From Candidatus Denitrolinea symbiosum (GTDB taxonomy: Bacteria; Chloroflexota; Anaerolineae; Anaerolineales; Villigracilaceae), in assembly GCA_017312345.1 (NCBI GenBank), contig BLAA01000001.1, forward strand, positions 992,001 to 1,056,000: a stretch of 64,000 nt of DNA, read 5' to 3'. Positions 28,505 through 36,995 of the stretch are shown here, piece by piece; positions within the stretch are counted from its first letter, which is position 1; each line of letters starts with the position of its first letter. Made by a program: the position numbers and the translations under genes. The notes under the pieces are model-generated. The model was not told where the DNA came from and did not search any database. It saw only the letters and a list, made by a program, of their open reading frames with translations.

Positions 28505-29952
28505 TACATCCCTCCCTTGAAAATGGCTTCGGGAATGTTCAAGTCTGTTGCGCGAAAGCCGGGGCGCATGGGACGATTGCCGGTTGGGATCAAGCCTTTG
28601 CCCTGTTCATAACGGAATAACGGAGAAAAGGAGGGGCGTCCCGCCGTGCGTTCCACAATGGGAGATACCTCCACGATCTCGCGCACGATCTGCCCATGCT
28701 GCGGATTGCGCTCGATATACACTGCCGCGGTCACCGCTTCCGCAAAGGATTGGGCGATCTGCACATCGGACATGCGCGCCGCGTCGGGATGTGCCTGCAC
28801 CACTTGCAGGAAACGCGGCCAGACATGCTCGGCGCTGGTAGCATGGATCGTGAAGGCAGAATGACCATGTCCGGTTGCTGCCGCGCGAATGAGTTCCCAG
28901 GCTTCTGCTCCACGCGCTTCGCCAATCACGACTCCGTGCGGGCGTGATCGTAGAGCTGAACGGATCAGGTCATACATGGTCACCGGCGGCGGACCGCCGC
29001 GAATCTCAGGGCGGGTTACCGTGTAAACGATATTCCCTGTATCACTCCTGCCATCGCCGTTCCAGCCGTTCAGAATGATCTCATTGCTGTCCTCCACAAT
29101 GAACAAACGGATCGCCCCGCGCGGGTAGTAATCCAGCATCTCCTGCAAAATCCTTTGACCGACAAATGTCTTGCCCGAACCCGTTGTGCCAGCGATGACC
29201 AGCGTGCCCCCATGCACCATCACGCTCAACAGGTAGTTGGCGGCTTCAGGCGTGAGAATGCCGTCCCCACGCGGGAAGTCTTTCAGATCGAATTTGGGGC
29301 GCGGAACAGGGGGGAGTCTGTTCTGACAAAGCGTAGCCAAACTCCCCTGCGTGAGATCGGATTCCGTGCGGTAATTCGAGATACGGAGGGTGATCGTATC
29401 TCCGTAGGGCGAAGCCGGCGGCATGATGTAATTGATGCGCACGCCTTTTCTCCGTACCGTTCCATCTGCGAGCGGAACCATGACCTGCAACATGGCGTCG
29501 GCAATCGGATAATCGGGCGTCGGCGCGCGCTGGCCGGCGCGGTCAATCATGACGCGCAAAGCATCGCCAATCCCATCAGGAGCTGAGCCGACGTGTTCCC
29601 AGCCGTTTGATGTAGTGTACACGTAGATGTGCCCCAGGTTGATGGCGATGTCTTCGATGTCGGATCGGGCGATGAGTTCGAGCAGGGGACCCATGCCGGA
29701 GAGATCGCCGATCAAACGCAGGATGTATTCTGGCGGTAATGTCACACCCGCATCAACCGCCCGCGCGCTCACTTCTTCAAAGACCTGGCGCGCCAGGGCT
29801 TCGATTTCGGTCGAAGTCATACTGCGTTGCAGGGACTCAATGGCTTTCTTTGCACGCCCCTCTTCCGCGAGAATATTCCACCAGCGTTCCATTTCATCCG
29901 CGGAGCGCGCTTCGGTCACAGGTTTAAGTGTCTTGCCAGCAATATCGAACAT
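28504..29952 (-). CDS. CpaF/VirB11-type secretion ATPase
   Basis: 482 aa. Walker A GTTGSGKTFVGQ, an acidic FIVEDSNEI box, and ARGAEAWELIRAAATGH, the Walker B/His-box region of GspE/VirB11 ATPases. A long N-terminal domain of about 200 residues is as in CpaF. Such hexameric ATPases power type IV pilus or T4SS assembly on the cytoplasmic face. It lies 6 bp after the CpaE-like gene and is coupled to the 173-aa gene. Confidence 0.88.
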   Translation of the reverse strand: MFDIAGKTLKPVTEARSADEMERWWNILAEEGRAKKAIESLQRSMTSTEIEALARQVFEEVSARAVDAGVTLPPEYILRLIGDLSGMGPLLELIARSDIEDIAINLGHIYVYTTSNGWEHVGSAPDGIGDALRVMIDRAGQRAPTPDYPIADAMLQVMVPLADGTVRRKGVRINYIMPPASPYGDTITLRISNYRTESDLTQGSLATLCQNRLPPVPRPKFDLKDFPRGDGILTPEAANYLLSVMVHGGTLVIAGTTGSGKTFVGQRILQEMLDYYPRGAIRLFIVEDSNEIILNGWNGDGRSDTGNIVYTVTRPEIRGGPPPVTMYDLIRSALRSRPHGVVIGEARGAEAWELIRAAATGHGHSAFTIHATSAEHVWPRFLQVVQAHPDAARMSDVQIAQSFAEAVTAAVYIERNPQHGQIVREIVEVSPIVERTAGRPSFSPLFRYEQGKGLIPTGNRPMRPGFRATDLNIPEAIFKGGM

Positions 29953-29958
29953 CGTCTT

Positions 29959-31320
29959 CTATCCCTTTCCGAACCAGCCGCGTTTTTTATTGGGATTCGG
30001 CAACAGTCCAACGCGCGACGCGCCTTCCCGCACGGCAGGGACAAAATGCGCGGCAAAACCCAGAAGCGAATCTGCGAAGGGACCGAGTTCTTCCAGTTTT
30101 TCTTTCTTGTATCTCCAGATCAGGATATCATCGCGGCGGTCCGAGTTCACCGCCTGCGCCGCAAGACGCGGATCCACGATGGGTAGGATGCCGTTGGGGA
30201 TGAGCGCCAGTTCGATCTTGTCTTCACTCAAGGCTTGTTGCAACATCTTGTGCGCCGCCTTGAAGCCGTCGCCCACCACCTGGTTGTAGCAAAGCTTCAC
30301 GCGACTCCCCACGAACTCATGCGCGCTGCCCTTGCCGACTACGCTTGCCAGGGAGTTGATCATCCTTGCGATCCAGCGGCGGGTTTCTGCCAGATCGGGA
30401 ATTTCAGGTTTGATGACGATCGCAATACCTTCAGCGGCTTTTAGCGCGGCGCGGTGGACCACGTGGGCAGGATTGATTCCCACATCCATGATGACCACAC
30501 CTCCCGCCGCAACCCCCGCTTCATACAAACCTTGTATTACTTCCGCAACCTTCGCTTCCTGTTGCAGGACTTCATCGCCGAGATCATCAGTGATGAGACC
30601 CGGCAAGACACGCAGGGTCGGTAAATTTTCTAACGGAGTAAAGGCATTGAGATAGGCCGCTCCCGAAGCCACATTGCTCATCACGCCTTTATTGGCTTTC
30701 GCGATCTCGCGCCGGAGCAAACCGATCATGGTCGTGTTGACGCGCTCCATCCGCATGTGATATTGCAATGCGCCGGCATTGCCGTCTGCGTCCACAAGAT
30801 ATGTGGTGATGCCCGACAAAGCCAGCGCCACAGCAAGATTAACTGCCACTGTCGTCTTACCCGTACCACCTTTCGGGGAAGTGATGGCAATCTTTCGTAC
30901 CGCCATCCCGGATTGAATGCGAGCCGACATATCGCTGCCCAGCACCGCACGGCGATATTGATCGTCCGCCGCCAGATTTCCGGCATCGGCACGACGCAAT
31001 TCTTCATACAGTTTATTGATGTCCACATCCGAGGGCGGGTACGCCAAGGCCGGCACGCCCACACCATTTGCCCAGGACGACATGCCATCGCCCACACCGG
31101 CGATGACGAAGATCAACTTGCCACGTTCCGCCGCCTTGACCAGACTCTCGGGCGAGACGGATGATTCAGGCGAAACCACGATCAAAGCACGAAAGTCAAA
31201 TAAATCAATGTGCTGCGGCGTAAAGGCAGCGATCTGCGCAATGACCGAATGACCCTGCTCTGCAAGTTGCATGTTCAGGCGCGAGGTCACGGTTCCCGCG
31301 CCAAGTAATAGGACCTGCAT
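29959..31320 (-). CDS. CpaE/TadZ-like MinD-family ATPase
   Basis: 453 aa. An N-terminal Rossmann-like receiver-type region (starting MQVLLLGAGTVTSRLNMQL) is followed by a ParA/MinD ATPase with deviant Walker A SPKGGTGKTTVAVN and VVIMDVG. In Tad systems such proteins position the pilus machine at a pole. It overlaps the CpaB-like gene by one base (stop/start TAATG). It is a member of the secretion cluster. Confidence 0.82.
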   Translation of the reverse strand: MQVLLLGAGTVTSRLNMQLAEQGHSVIAQIAAFTPQHIDLFDFRALIVVSPESSVSPESLVKAAERGKLIFVIAGVGDGMSSWANGVGVPALAYPPSDVDINKLYEELRRADAGNLAADDQYRRAVLGSDMSARIQSGMAVRKIAITSPKGGTGKTTVAVNLAVALALSGITTYLVDADGNAGALQYHMRMERVNTTMIGLLRREIAKANKGVMSNVASGAAYLNAFTPLENLPTLRVLPGLITDDLGDEVLQQEAKVAEVIQGLYEAGVAAGGVVIMDVGINPAHVVHRAALKAAEGIAIVIKPEIPDLAETRRWIARMINSLASVVGKGSAHEFVGSRVKLCYNQVVGDGFKAAHKMLQQALSEDKIELALIPNGILPIVDPRLAAQAVNSDRRDDILIWRYKKEKLEELGPFADSLLGFAAHFVPAVREGASRVGLLPNPNKKRGWFGKG

Positions 31321-32237
31321 TACCGTCCTCCTCCCAACACTTCTTCCCGATCCGACTTGAACAGGTCCTCGAAGTCCCAGTAGGTGAAACCGGCAGTCGG
31401 AGTTTCATCCCCGCGCGCCATCAATGAGACAACCAGGCGATCTCCCTGTTGCAAGGCGAGCGACAATACTTCGCGGCTTTCATTCGGGATGAGCAGGATC
31501 AGCATTTGCGGCTGGTCGAAGGTCGCGAAGGCAGAATCGGAATTGCTTGAATCGGTCGAGTCGGTTTGAGGCGGCAACCCCTGAACGGCGATCACGCGCA
31601 CGCCCATCGGGAACAAATCCTTCGCCAGCGGCGGCAGGGCGCGGCTCAATGCTTCTGCCTGTTCGACCTCCTGCAGGGCAGGCGTCGCGGTTGGCTCGAT
31701 TCCATAGCCGGGTTGAAGGATGATCTCAGGCATGGCGGTTGGAGTCGTCATCTGTTGCGGTCGGCTGGTGATCACGACCGTCACGCCGATCAGATCGCCT
31801 GGCAGGAACGCCTCTGCGTCGGGCGCGATAAGGTTCATTGCGTCCAATGGCAGAGGGAAGAGACTGTATCCGGGATACTGCGCGAGCACGGCGGAAAGGC
31901 GCGTCCCCTCCGCAGCCTGCGCGAGAATGGCAGACCGAAAAATGGGTTGACCGCTGAAAATGGGTTGCGCCGCCACGCCGCCGACGACTGCTGTGACCTC
32001 CTCACCAGGGATATACAGGGTAGCGCTGTCATCCTGAAAGACTGTCTTGACGGCGAGATCGTTTGGAGTGATGACATCGCCGATGTTGAGATCGCGCGTG
32101 GCGGATAAAACCGAAATCGTGGGCGGTCTTTGCGCCGCGCCCAGCGCATTCAGGGCGATGAATGCCACCAGAAAGACGGCGACCGACACACCGAGCACGA
32201 CCACGTTGAGGCCGGTCGAGGCGATTCGTTTAAGCAT
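31320..32237 (-). CDS. CpaB/RcpC-like pilus assembly protein (SAF domain)
   Basis: 305 aa from ATG 32237, preceded by AGGAG at 8 nt. One N-terminal TM is followed by a SAF domain (ATRDLNIGDVITPNDLAV, then SGQPIFRSAI) and an extracytoplasmic region of about 180 residues. Typical CpaB layout: periplasmic or extracellular scaffold of Tad-type machines. The last part of the preceding gene overlaps it by 8 bp. Confidence 0.8.
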   Translation of the reverse strand: MLKRIASTGLNVVVLGVSVAVFLVAFIALNALGAAQRPPTISVLSATRDLNIGDVITPNDLAVKTVFQDDSATLYIPGEEVTAVVGGVAAQPIFSGQPIFRSAILAQAAEGTRLSAVLAQYPGYSLFPLPLDAMNLIAPDAEAFLPGDLIGVTVVITSRPQQMTTPTAMPEIILQPGYGIEPTATPALQEVEQAEALSRALPPLAKDLFPMGVRVIAVQGLPPQTDSTDSSNSDSAFATFDQPQMLILLIPNESREVLSLALQQGDRLVVSLMARGDETPTAGFTYWDFEDLFKSDREEVLGGGR

Positions 32238-32829
32238 TAGTGTTTCTCCTATCATTGGATTTCCAGGGCAGTTGGCTCTGGTTGAAATTATGCCGCAGGG
32301 CAGGGGTTGCTTCGATCACTTCTTCGAGACGTTCCAGCGTTTGGCGCATGAGACTGTGCAGGACCATCATCACAAAATCGGTTCGTACATGATTGGACTT
32401 GAACAATCGGTCATGCGCTTGAGCAACGTTACGAGCCACATCCATCACATCGGAATTTGCAAGAGCCTCCGCCGAAATGCGCGGCATGTCTGGAAAACAT
32501 GCCTGGATCAAATCTGCCAATTGCTTTTGGATATGTCCCGGAAATTCTGGTTCTGGCTGTGGAGGTTCTGCGACAAATTGAGTTGGCGGGATTAGTAGAT
32601 CAGCAACAGAAGTGTTTGGGTTGGTTCGCAATTGCTCCAATGCGCGCGGGATGCGTTTGAGTCCGGCTTGGATTGCCTCCTCCAGCCGCTCCTGCGCCTG
32701 CGGCGTCAAGGCTGAAACGGCTTCGACGTTGCGCAGGGAAACGTGTCCGCGGAGACCCTCAGGCAATGACTCCAGCATCCGCTGCCAGCGTTCCCGTTTG
32801 GATTGGTACGTCTCGCTCATGCGGCGCAT
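32230..32829 (-). CDS. 199-aa helical protein of unknown function
   Basis: Soluble, helix-rich protein with no recognised motif, rich in Leu/Arg/Glu, from ATG 32829 (ATG 32820 also possible). The start is preceded by CTTTTGTATCATG without a Shine-Dalgarno sequence, matching the start context at 24041. It is translationally linked to the CpaB-like gene. Confidence 0.65.
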   Translation of the reverse strand: MRRMSETYQSKRERWQRMLESLPEGLRGHVSLRNVEAVSALTPQAQERLEEAIQAGLKRIPRALEQLRTNPNTSVADLLIPPTQFVAEPPQPEPEFPGHIQKQLADLIQACFPDMPRISAEALANSDVMDVARNVAQAHDRLFKSNHVRTDFVMMVLHSLMRQTLERLEEVIEATPALRHNFNQSQLPWKSNDRRNTNA

Positions 32830-32885
32830 GATACAAAAGCGTGTCGGTGGGTGTGGCGTCTTTGTCGTTTGGTGTATCGGCTGTC

Positions 32886-33797
32886 TTATCTTTCTTCAGC
32901 GATGATCTGGATATTTTTGATGAAAAACTGTTTCTCCCCTTCATTCTGGTATTTCAACTCCATCGTTGGACCAATCTCCAACCAGCGGCGGGTTTTGTGA
33001 ACGACCCATGAGTTGTCGCTCCACACGTGGACTTCCACCGGTCCAAACGCGGGCATGGACATCTGGCAATTGATGTTTCCATCAACCTTCACGATACCCA
33101 TCCACTCCGTCGGGCTGATCCAGCGCAAGCGAATCTCGTATTCATGCAAGGCGTGCGCGTCCACGTCGAGAGAAGCGACTTCCACGGGCATCCAATTCAG
33201 AGCGAGATAACACAGCGTGCCATTGACGCCCTGGATGGACGACTCCTGCCCGGCGACCGCAAAACCGAACATGTCGAATGGCTTTGCGAACATCCCGTCT
33301 TCCTGGAGCGTCCCATGCGGCTGGAAGATCACGCCGGCAGTTCCGTAGAAATTCTCACTGACTTTGGAGGAGAACTTCAACACCACATCGCTCGAAGGCG
33401 TCGGGCGAAAGCCTCTTCCGCCGATGAGGGTGACATTGTTGTATTGCCCCGCGGCCGGTTTCTGCATCGGATTGGAGTTTTCCTCTTGGAAATCCGGATC
33501 GGGAAAGTGCTGGATAGTGAGTCTATGATCGAATGTCATGGAAGCGGAATGCCAGGCGCGATCTTGCGAAACCTGCCCACCGCCGTTGATGATGGAGAAC
33601 TCCCAAAAGCGCGGAGACAACCCTTCTGCAAATTCGTCCTCGATCGGTTCCGGGTTTTGGAATTCCAGCGAGGCATTTGCCGACAGGTCCGTGAGCCGCC
33701 TCGTTTCACTCCAGATCGTCCACGCAGAATACAGTTGCTGGTAATTCAATCCGAGTAATAAAAGCAGGGGCGCGAATAGCCAGACAAGAATTTTCAT
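32886..33797 (-). CDS. secreted beta-sandwich (concanavalin-like) protein
   Basis: 303 aa from ATG 33797 with AAAGGA at 8 nt; ATGs at 33818 and 33806 are poorer because the same AAAGG would lie too close. Signal peptide or TM anchor at residues 2-20. The mature part is beta-rich with Trp and Gly turns (SPRFWEFSIINGGGQ; HEYEIRLRWISPTEWMG), resembling LamG/GH16-like jelly rolls without an obvious catalytic ExDxxE. It lies first in the minus-strand secretion cluster. Possible role: surface carbohydrate binding. Confidence 0.65.
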   Translation of the reverse strand: MKILVWLFAPLLLLLGLNYQQLYSAWTIWSETRRLTDLSANASLEFQNPEPIEDEFAEGLSPRFWEFSIINGGGQVSQDRAWHSASMTFDHRLTIQHFPDPDFQEENSNPMQKPAAGQYNNVTLIGGRGFRPTPSSDVVLKFSSKVSENFYGTAGVIFQPHGTLQEDGMFAKPFDMFGFAVAGQESSIQGVNGTLCYLALNWMPVEVASLDVDAHALHEYEIRLRWISPTEWMGIVKVDGNINCQMSMPAFGPVEVHVWSDNSWVVHKTRRWLEIGPTMELKYQNEGEKQFFIKNIQIIAEER

Positions 33798-34499
33798 GTT
33801 GCTCATCCTTTCGATCAATATTCCTTTCGAGTTTTTTAGAGGAGGTACAAGTGGTTACAAAACCACGTCTCACCTGCACGGCGAATAATACGAAACCGCT
33901 TCGCAGCGTATGCGGCGCGTGTCGCTACAGTATCGAGAGGGGAGTTGGCAGTCTTGCGCTGATGGATTTAGGCATGAAATCCATAGGCGGACAACCCACA
34001 TAATCAAACAGCCTCATGAAGAAATTCCGGTACAAGAATGGAAACTATTCCCTGTTTGCCCCACCTGAATTTTGCCTGCCGTCTGAGTGTAATTCGCGCT
34101 AAATCAAAATGATCAAGCGAATAGGTCAGGAAATAACGCTACATCCTCTGGAAGGGTTCACGACATACTGTAGATCCACCCGTAGGTAAGAGGGGCGTGA
34201 AAACGCGCCAGAAAATCGATTCTGCCGCCTACGTGCTTTGACAGATTCCCGCACATCCATATAATCCGCACTGTTCCTACTTCCCACAATCCATCCCCTC
34301 TCCCCAAGAAGCCTGGCAAACGCCGGGCTTCTACCGCTGTCTCACAACCCCAGCTACCTGCACACGAAAGGAAACCATATTCACGAATTCAAGAACCAAA
34401 ACAACTTCATCTCTCCACCAAAGTCAACAAGTAACGAGCATGCTGGATCCAACTGCCTGAATCGCCAGAACAAATCATAAACCGATGGGAAGCAGGAAC
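33798..34499. other. divergent control region
   Basis: About 700 bp between the minus-strand secretion operon and the plus-strand DNA operon. It holds the promoter at 34238-34265 and a hairpin (AGAAGCC 34307-34313 with GGCTTCT 34326-34332). No clear iterons, tRNA or nick site were seen. As the divergence point of the element it is the natural place to look for an origin of replication or transfer. Confidence 0.45.
34238..34265 (+). promoter_or_regulatory. consensus sigma-70 type promoter
   Basis: TTGACA (34238-34243), a 16-bp spacer, then TATAAT (34260-34265). Both boxes are perfect. It faces the plus-strand operon beginning at 34500/34810 and would give an untranslated leader of a few hundred nucleotides. 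Confidence 0.75.
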
Positions 34500-34607
34500 A
34501 TGAGTGCTTCAACAACAAGTAGTTTGACCTCTACTCAAAATGCTCGTGACGATTCCCGACACAGTTCGAGTTTGGCGGACTGTATCGGCGATAAACGCGC
34601 GGAATAA
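34500..34607 (+). CDS. possible 35-aa leader peptide
   Basis: ATG 34500 is preceded by AGCAGG at 5 nt. It begins MSASTTSSLTSTQNARDDSR. Ser/Thr-rich and without a recognised family. It may be a leader peptide in the long 5' region or chance. Confidence 0.3.
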   Translation: MSASTTSSLTSTQNARDDSRHSSSLADCIGDKRAE

Positions 34608-34676
34608 ACCGTTCCTTCTCTTCAAAGGAGGTTCACCTCACCAACACGACAACTGAATATCCCCATCAAGCAAGCA

Positions 34677-34719
34677 AAAACGGGCGCTGTCCTGGATTTT
34701 TCCAGGCGGCGCCCGTTTT
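34677..34719 (+). promoter_or_regulatory. leader hairpin before the first gene of the DNA operon
   Basis: AAAACGGGCGC (34677-34687) pairs with GCGCCCGTTTT (34709-34719), with an inner CCTGG/CCAGG stem. It is followed by TCGTTTCCCAGCGAGGA. A strong AAAGGAGGT at 34624-34632 precedes it but has no usual start codon behind it. Candidate attenuator. Confidence 0.55.
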
Positions 34720-34809
34720 CGTTTCCCAGCGAGGACTCATCGGGGTGAAAGGCCCGATAAAAAGTGAGATCGCCCGGCTGCAACCGAACGATCTCAAAGG
34801 ACATAGAAC

Positions 34810-35037
34810 ATGTGTTCCGATAATACCACAACCAGCAAGACTGTCAAGATTTCCGCGCCCTTTCGCCTGAACGCCGCGCAGCGCAAAGTGCTCGTGGACG
34901 GCCGGTTGCTCAACGTCGCCGCCCCTTCCGGACGACAGCAGGGCGACTACCTGTATTCCGCCACCGTTACACTGCTGCGCGAGGACGCGGCGGTGTACAC
35001 GACTGCGCCCGACTGGGCAAGCGTCGAAATCCGATGA
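34810..35037 (+). CDS. 75-aa hypothetical protein
   Basis: ATG 34810 with AAAGGA at 8 nt. Begins MCSDNTTTSKTVKISAPFRL and ends DWASVEIR; soluble, unknown family. First gene of the compact plus-strand operon. Confidence 0.6.
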   Translation: MCSDNTTTSKTVKISAPFRLNAAQRKVLVDGRLLNVAAPSGRQQGDYLYSATVTLLREDAAVYTTAPDWASVEIR

Positions 35038-35124
35038 AGCGAACCCGACACGCCGGTCCGCGAGGATGCGTGATCATGCTCTCCGGTTGGAAAGATTTAA
35101 TCATTTCAAACAAGGAGACAGATC

Positions 35125-35232
35125 ATGAGAACCCTCGCACTATTACTCATCCTGGTCGCCATCGCCGCGAGCCAGCCTCATCACTGGTTATCGGCCGTCA
35201 TGGCTGCCCTCGCCCATTGCCTGGGAGGATAG
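35125..35232 (+). CDS. 35-aa membrane microprotein
   Basis: Begins MRTLALLLILVAIAASQPHH, one hydrophobic segment, ends AHCLGG. An AAGGAGA Shine-Dalgarno lies 7 nt before ATG 35125. The good ribosome site and hydrophobic pattern support translation. Function unknown. Confidence 0.55.
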   Translation: MRTLALLLILVAIAASQPHHWLSAVMAALAHCLGG

Positions 35233-35277
35233 TGCACATACGAAAACTCCAATCAAGAGGAGGTCGAAGGAAAGGAC

Positions 35278-36270
35278 ATGGAAGATATCTTATCCGCCGC
35301 CGAAGAAATCCTGGGTCAGGCGGTTCGAGTGGAACGCCACCGCGACTGGGCCATCTTCTGGTGCCCCTTCCATAACGATGCAAGCCGTGAAGGGCAAGGC
35401 GGTCATCCCAACTTTGGCGTCCATCTGGTAAAGGGATACTGGAAGTGCCTGCGCTGTGGCGCCACGGGCGGTTCGCTGAATGCCTTGCGAATCAAACTCG
35501 GGCAGGCCTGGAAACCGCCTGTATCGGCAATACAGCCGACACGCCCTCCCAAGCCGCCGACACAGGTGCAAATGCTGGATGAAGCCATGTCGGAAGCGCG
35601 TTCGTATGTCCAGCGTTCACCCGCATGGGCTTATCTCTCCCAACGCGGCGTGCTTCCGTACACAGCGCTGGTGTATGGACTTGGCTATGGTATTCCCGTT
35701 CCACTAGTCCATCGGGGAATCATCGAAGCCGCAAAACAGTCCATGATGGTGCGCCGTGACGGGACCTGGTTGTGGGCGGGCGGCGTGGTGTACGCCGATC
35801 CGCCGACACGCCCCACAGTGATGAACGTTCGTTACATCCCTGAAGAGCAACTGCCCAAAGGCGCGCGCACCTTCCAGCCGGAGAAGAATCACAAGACCTG
35901 GGGCAACCGCATCCAGCCGCTTGGCAGCTGGCGCATCGTTCCCTCCACGCGCACGCTGGTTGTGCTGGAAGGGCTGTTCGACATGCTCATCACGGCGCAG
36001 AAACTGCACCAACTCGGACGCGATGCCGACACGGTCGCGGTGTACACCAACGGCGCCAGTCCGTCTGCAAAAATGCACCGGTGGTTCAGCGAACACAGCG
36101 AATACGAATACGTGTTGTTGCGCGACCCCGACAAGGCGGGCGTCGAATGGGCGCACACTGTATCGGCGTCCATCCGAGGCGGCGGCGCGAAGGTGCGCAC
36201 AATCAAACCGCCCGACCGGCTCGACCCGGACGAAGCCATCCTGAGCGGATGGTGGCCGTCCGCCATCTAA
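35278..36270 (+). CDS. DnaG-like primase (CHC2 zinc finger + Toprim)
   Basis: 330 aa. Zinc-finger ligands Cys29-His32 (WCPFH) and Cys57-Cys60 (CLRCG) form a CHC2-type finger; the aromatic HPNFGVHLVKGYWKC context is as in DnaG. Toprim motifs are LVVLEGLFDML near residue 230 and LLRDPDKAG near 280. It lacks the helicase-binding C-terminal domain of cellular DnaG and is about half its length, as in plasmid and phage primases. It probably makes primers for replication of the element. It begins 45 bp after the 35-aa gene. Confidence 0.85.
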   Translation: MEDILSAAEEILGQAVRVERHRDWAIFWCPFHNDASREGQGGHPNFGVHLVKGYWKCLRCGATGGSLNALRIKLGQAWKPPVSAIQPTRPPKPPTQVQMLDEAMSEARSYVQRSPAWAYLSQRGVLPYTALVYGLGYGIPVPLVHRGIIEAAKQSMMVRRDGTWLWAGGVVYADPPTRPTVMNVRYIPEEQLPKGARTFQPEKNHKTWGNRIQPLGSWRIVPSTRTLVVLEGLFDMLITAQKLHQLGRDADTVAVYTNGASPSAKMHRWFSEHSEYEYVLLRDPDKAGVEWAHTVSASIRGGGAKVRTIKPPDRLDPDEAILSGWWPSAI

Positions 36271-36288
36271 TCCATCCCATTCCCTGTA

Positions 36289-36317
36289 TCGGGGAGCGAT
36301 CGCAAATCGCTCCCCGA
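36289..36317 (+). promoter_or_regulatory. intergenic hairpin
   Basis: TCGGGGAGCGAT pairs with ATCGCTCCCCGA (12 bp, 5-nt loop), followed by TTTCATTTCCCCAAGGAG, the Shine-Dalgarno of the next gene. Partial terminator or attenuator; a member of a recurring spacer type. Confidence 0.65.
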
Positions 36318-36343
36318 TTTCATTTCCCCAAGGAGAACCAATC

Positions 36344-36484
36344 ATGTCAACGTTCACTCTTATCGTCCTTCTGATCGCAGCCCTCTTCCTGGGCTGGGCG
36401 GTCTGGTTCGTGATCGCCATGATCCGCTACATCGCCTCCGGCCAGTACGATGTGGACAAACGCCTGCGCGACATCTGCCGCTAA
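36344..36484 (+). CDS. 46-aa membrane microprotein
   Basis: Begins MSTFTLIVLLIAALFLGWAV, one long TM with a basic cytoplasmic tail ending KRLRDICR. CAAGGAGA lies 9 nt before ATG 36344. It sits between primase and SSB genes; role unknown. Confidence 0.6.
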   Translation: MSTFTLIVLLIAALFLGWAVWFVIAMIRYIASGQYDVDKRLRDICR

Positions 36485-36508
36485 ACCAAATTCAACAAGG
36501 AGAAAACA

Positions 36509-36934
36509 ATGTCCAAGCAATACAACAAAACCACATTCGTCGGTCATCTTGGAACCGACCCGGAAATGCGCTATACGCCCTCCGGCACGCCCGTGACGTC
36601 CTTCAATGTTGCCAACAACGACCAGTACACCAACGACAAGGGTGAAGTCATCAAGACCACCACCTGGTTTCGCTGCGCGGCCTGGGGGAAGCAGGCGGAG
36701 GTCTGCAACCAGTACTTGCGTAAGGGCAGCAAAGTGCTGATCGAGGGCAGGCTCACACCGGATAAAAACACAGGTCGCCCGAGGTTATGGACGCGTCAGG
36801 ACGGCACAGTGCAAGCCGATTATGAACTGAAGATTCTTGAAATTCACTTCCTGGATAACAAGAACAGCGGTTCCGAATCAGGCTCCGAATCCAGCGATGT
36901 GCAAGGTCCGTCCGAAGACGAAATTCCATTCTAG
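36509..36934 (+). CDS. ssb: single-stranded DNA-binding protein
   Basis: 141 aa. An N-terminal OB-fold of SSB type (KTTFVGHLGTDPEMRYTPSG, then FRCAAWGKQAEVCNQYLRKG) and a Ser/Glu-rich tail ending DEIPF, the partner-binding acidic tip found in SSBs. It protects ssDNA during replication and transfer and recruits partner proteins. Preceded by AAGGAG. Being beside primase and clamp genes suggests an element-encoded copy and not the housekeeping ssb. Confidence 0.93.
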   Translation: MSKQYNKTTFVGHLGTDPEMRYTPSGTPVTSFNVANNDQYTNDKGEVIKTTTWFRCAAWGKQAEVCNQYLRKGSKVLIEGRLTPDKNTGRPRLWTRQDGTVQADYELKILEIHFLDNKNSGSESGSESSDVQGPSEDEIPF

Positions 36935-36947
36935 ACACCAATCACGC

Positions 36948-36975
36948 AAACGGGAGTCCATCCGGACTCCCGTTT
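36948..36975 (+). promoter_or_regulatory. intergenic hairpin
   Basis: AAACGGGAGTCC pairs with GGACTCCCGTTT (12 bp perfect, loop ATCC), followed by CAAACCCAGGAG, the Shine-Dalgarno of the clamp gene. Confidence 0.7.
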
Positions 36976-36995
36976 CAAACCCAGGAGACAACATA

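Noticed and set aside
33798..34499. Origin of replication or oriT
   Set aside because: Position is suggestive, but no iterons, DnaA-box cluster or recognisable nick site were found, so none is claimed.
34622..34831. 69-aa minus-strand frame
   Set aside because: Overlaps the leader hairpin of the plus-strand operon and has no ribosome site.
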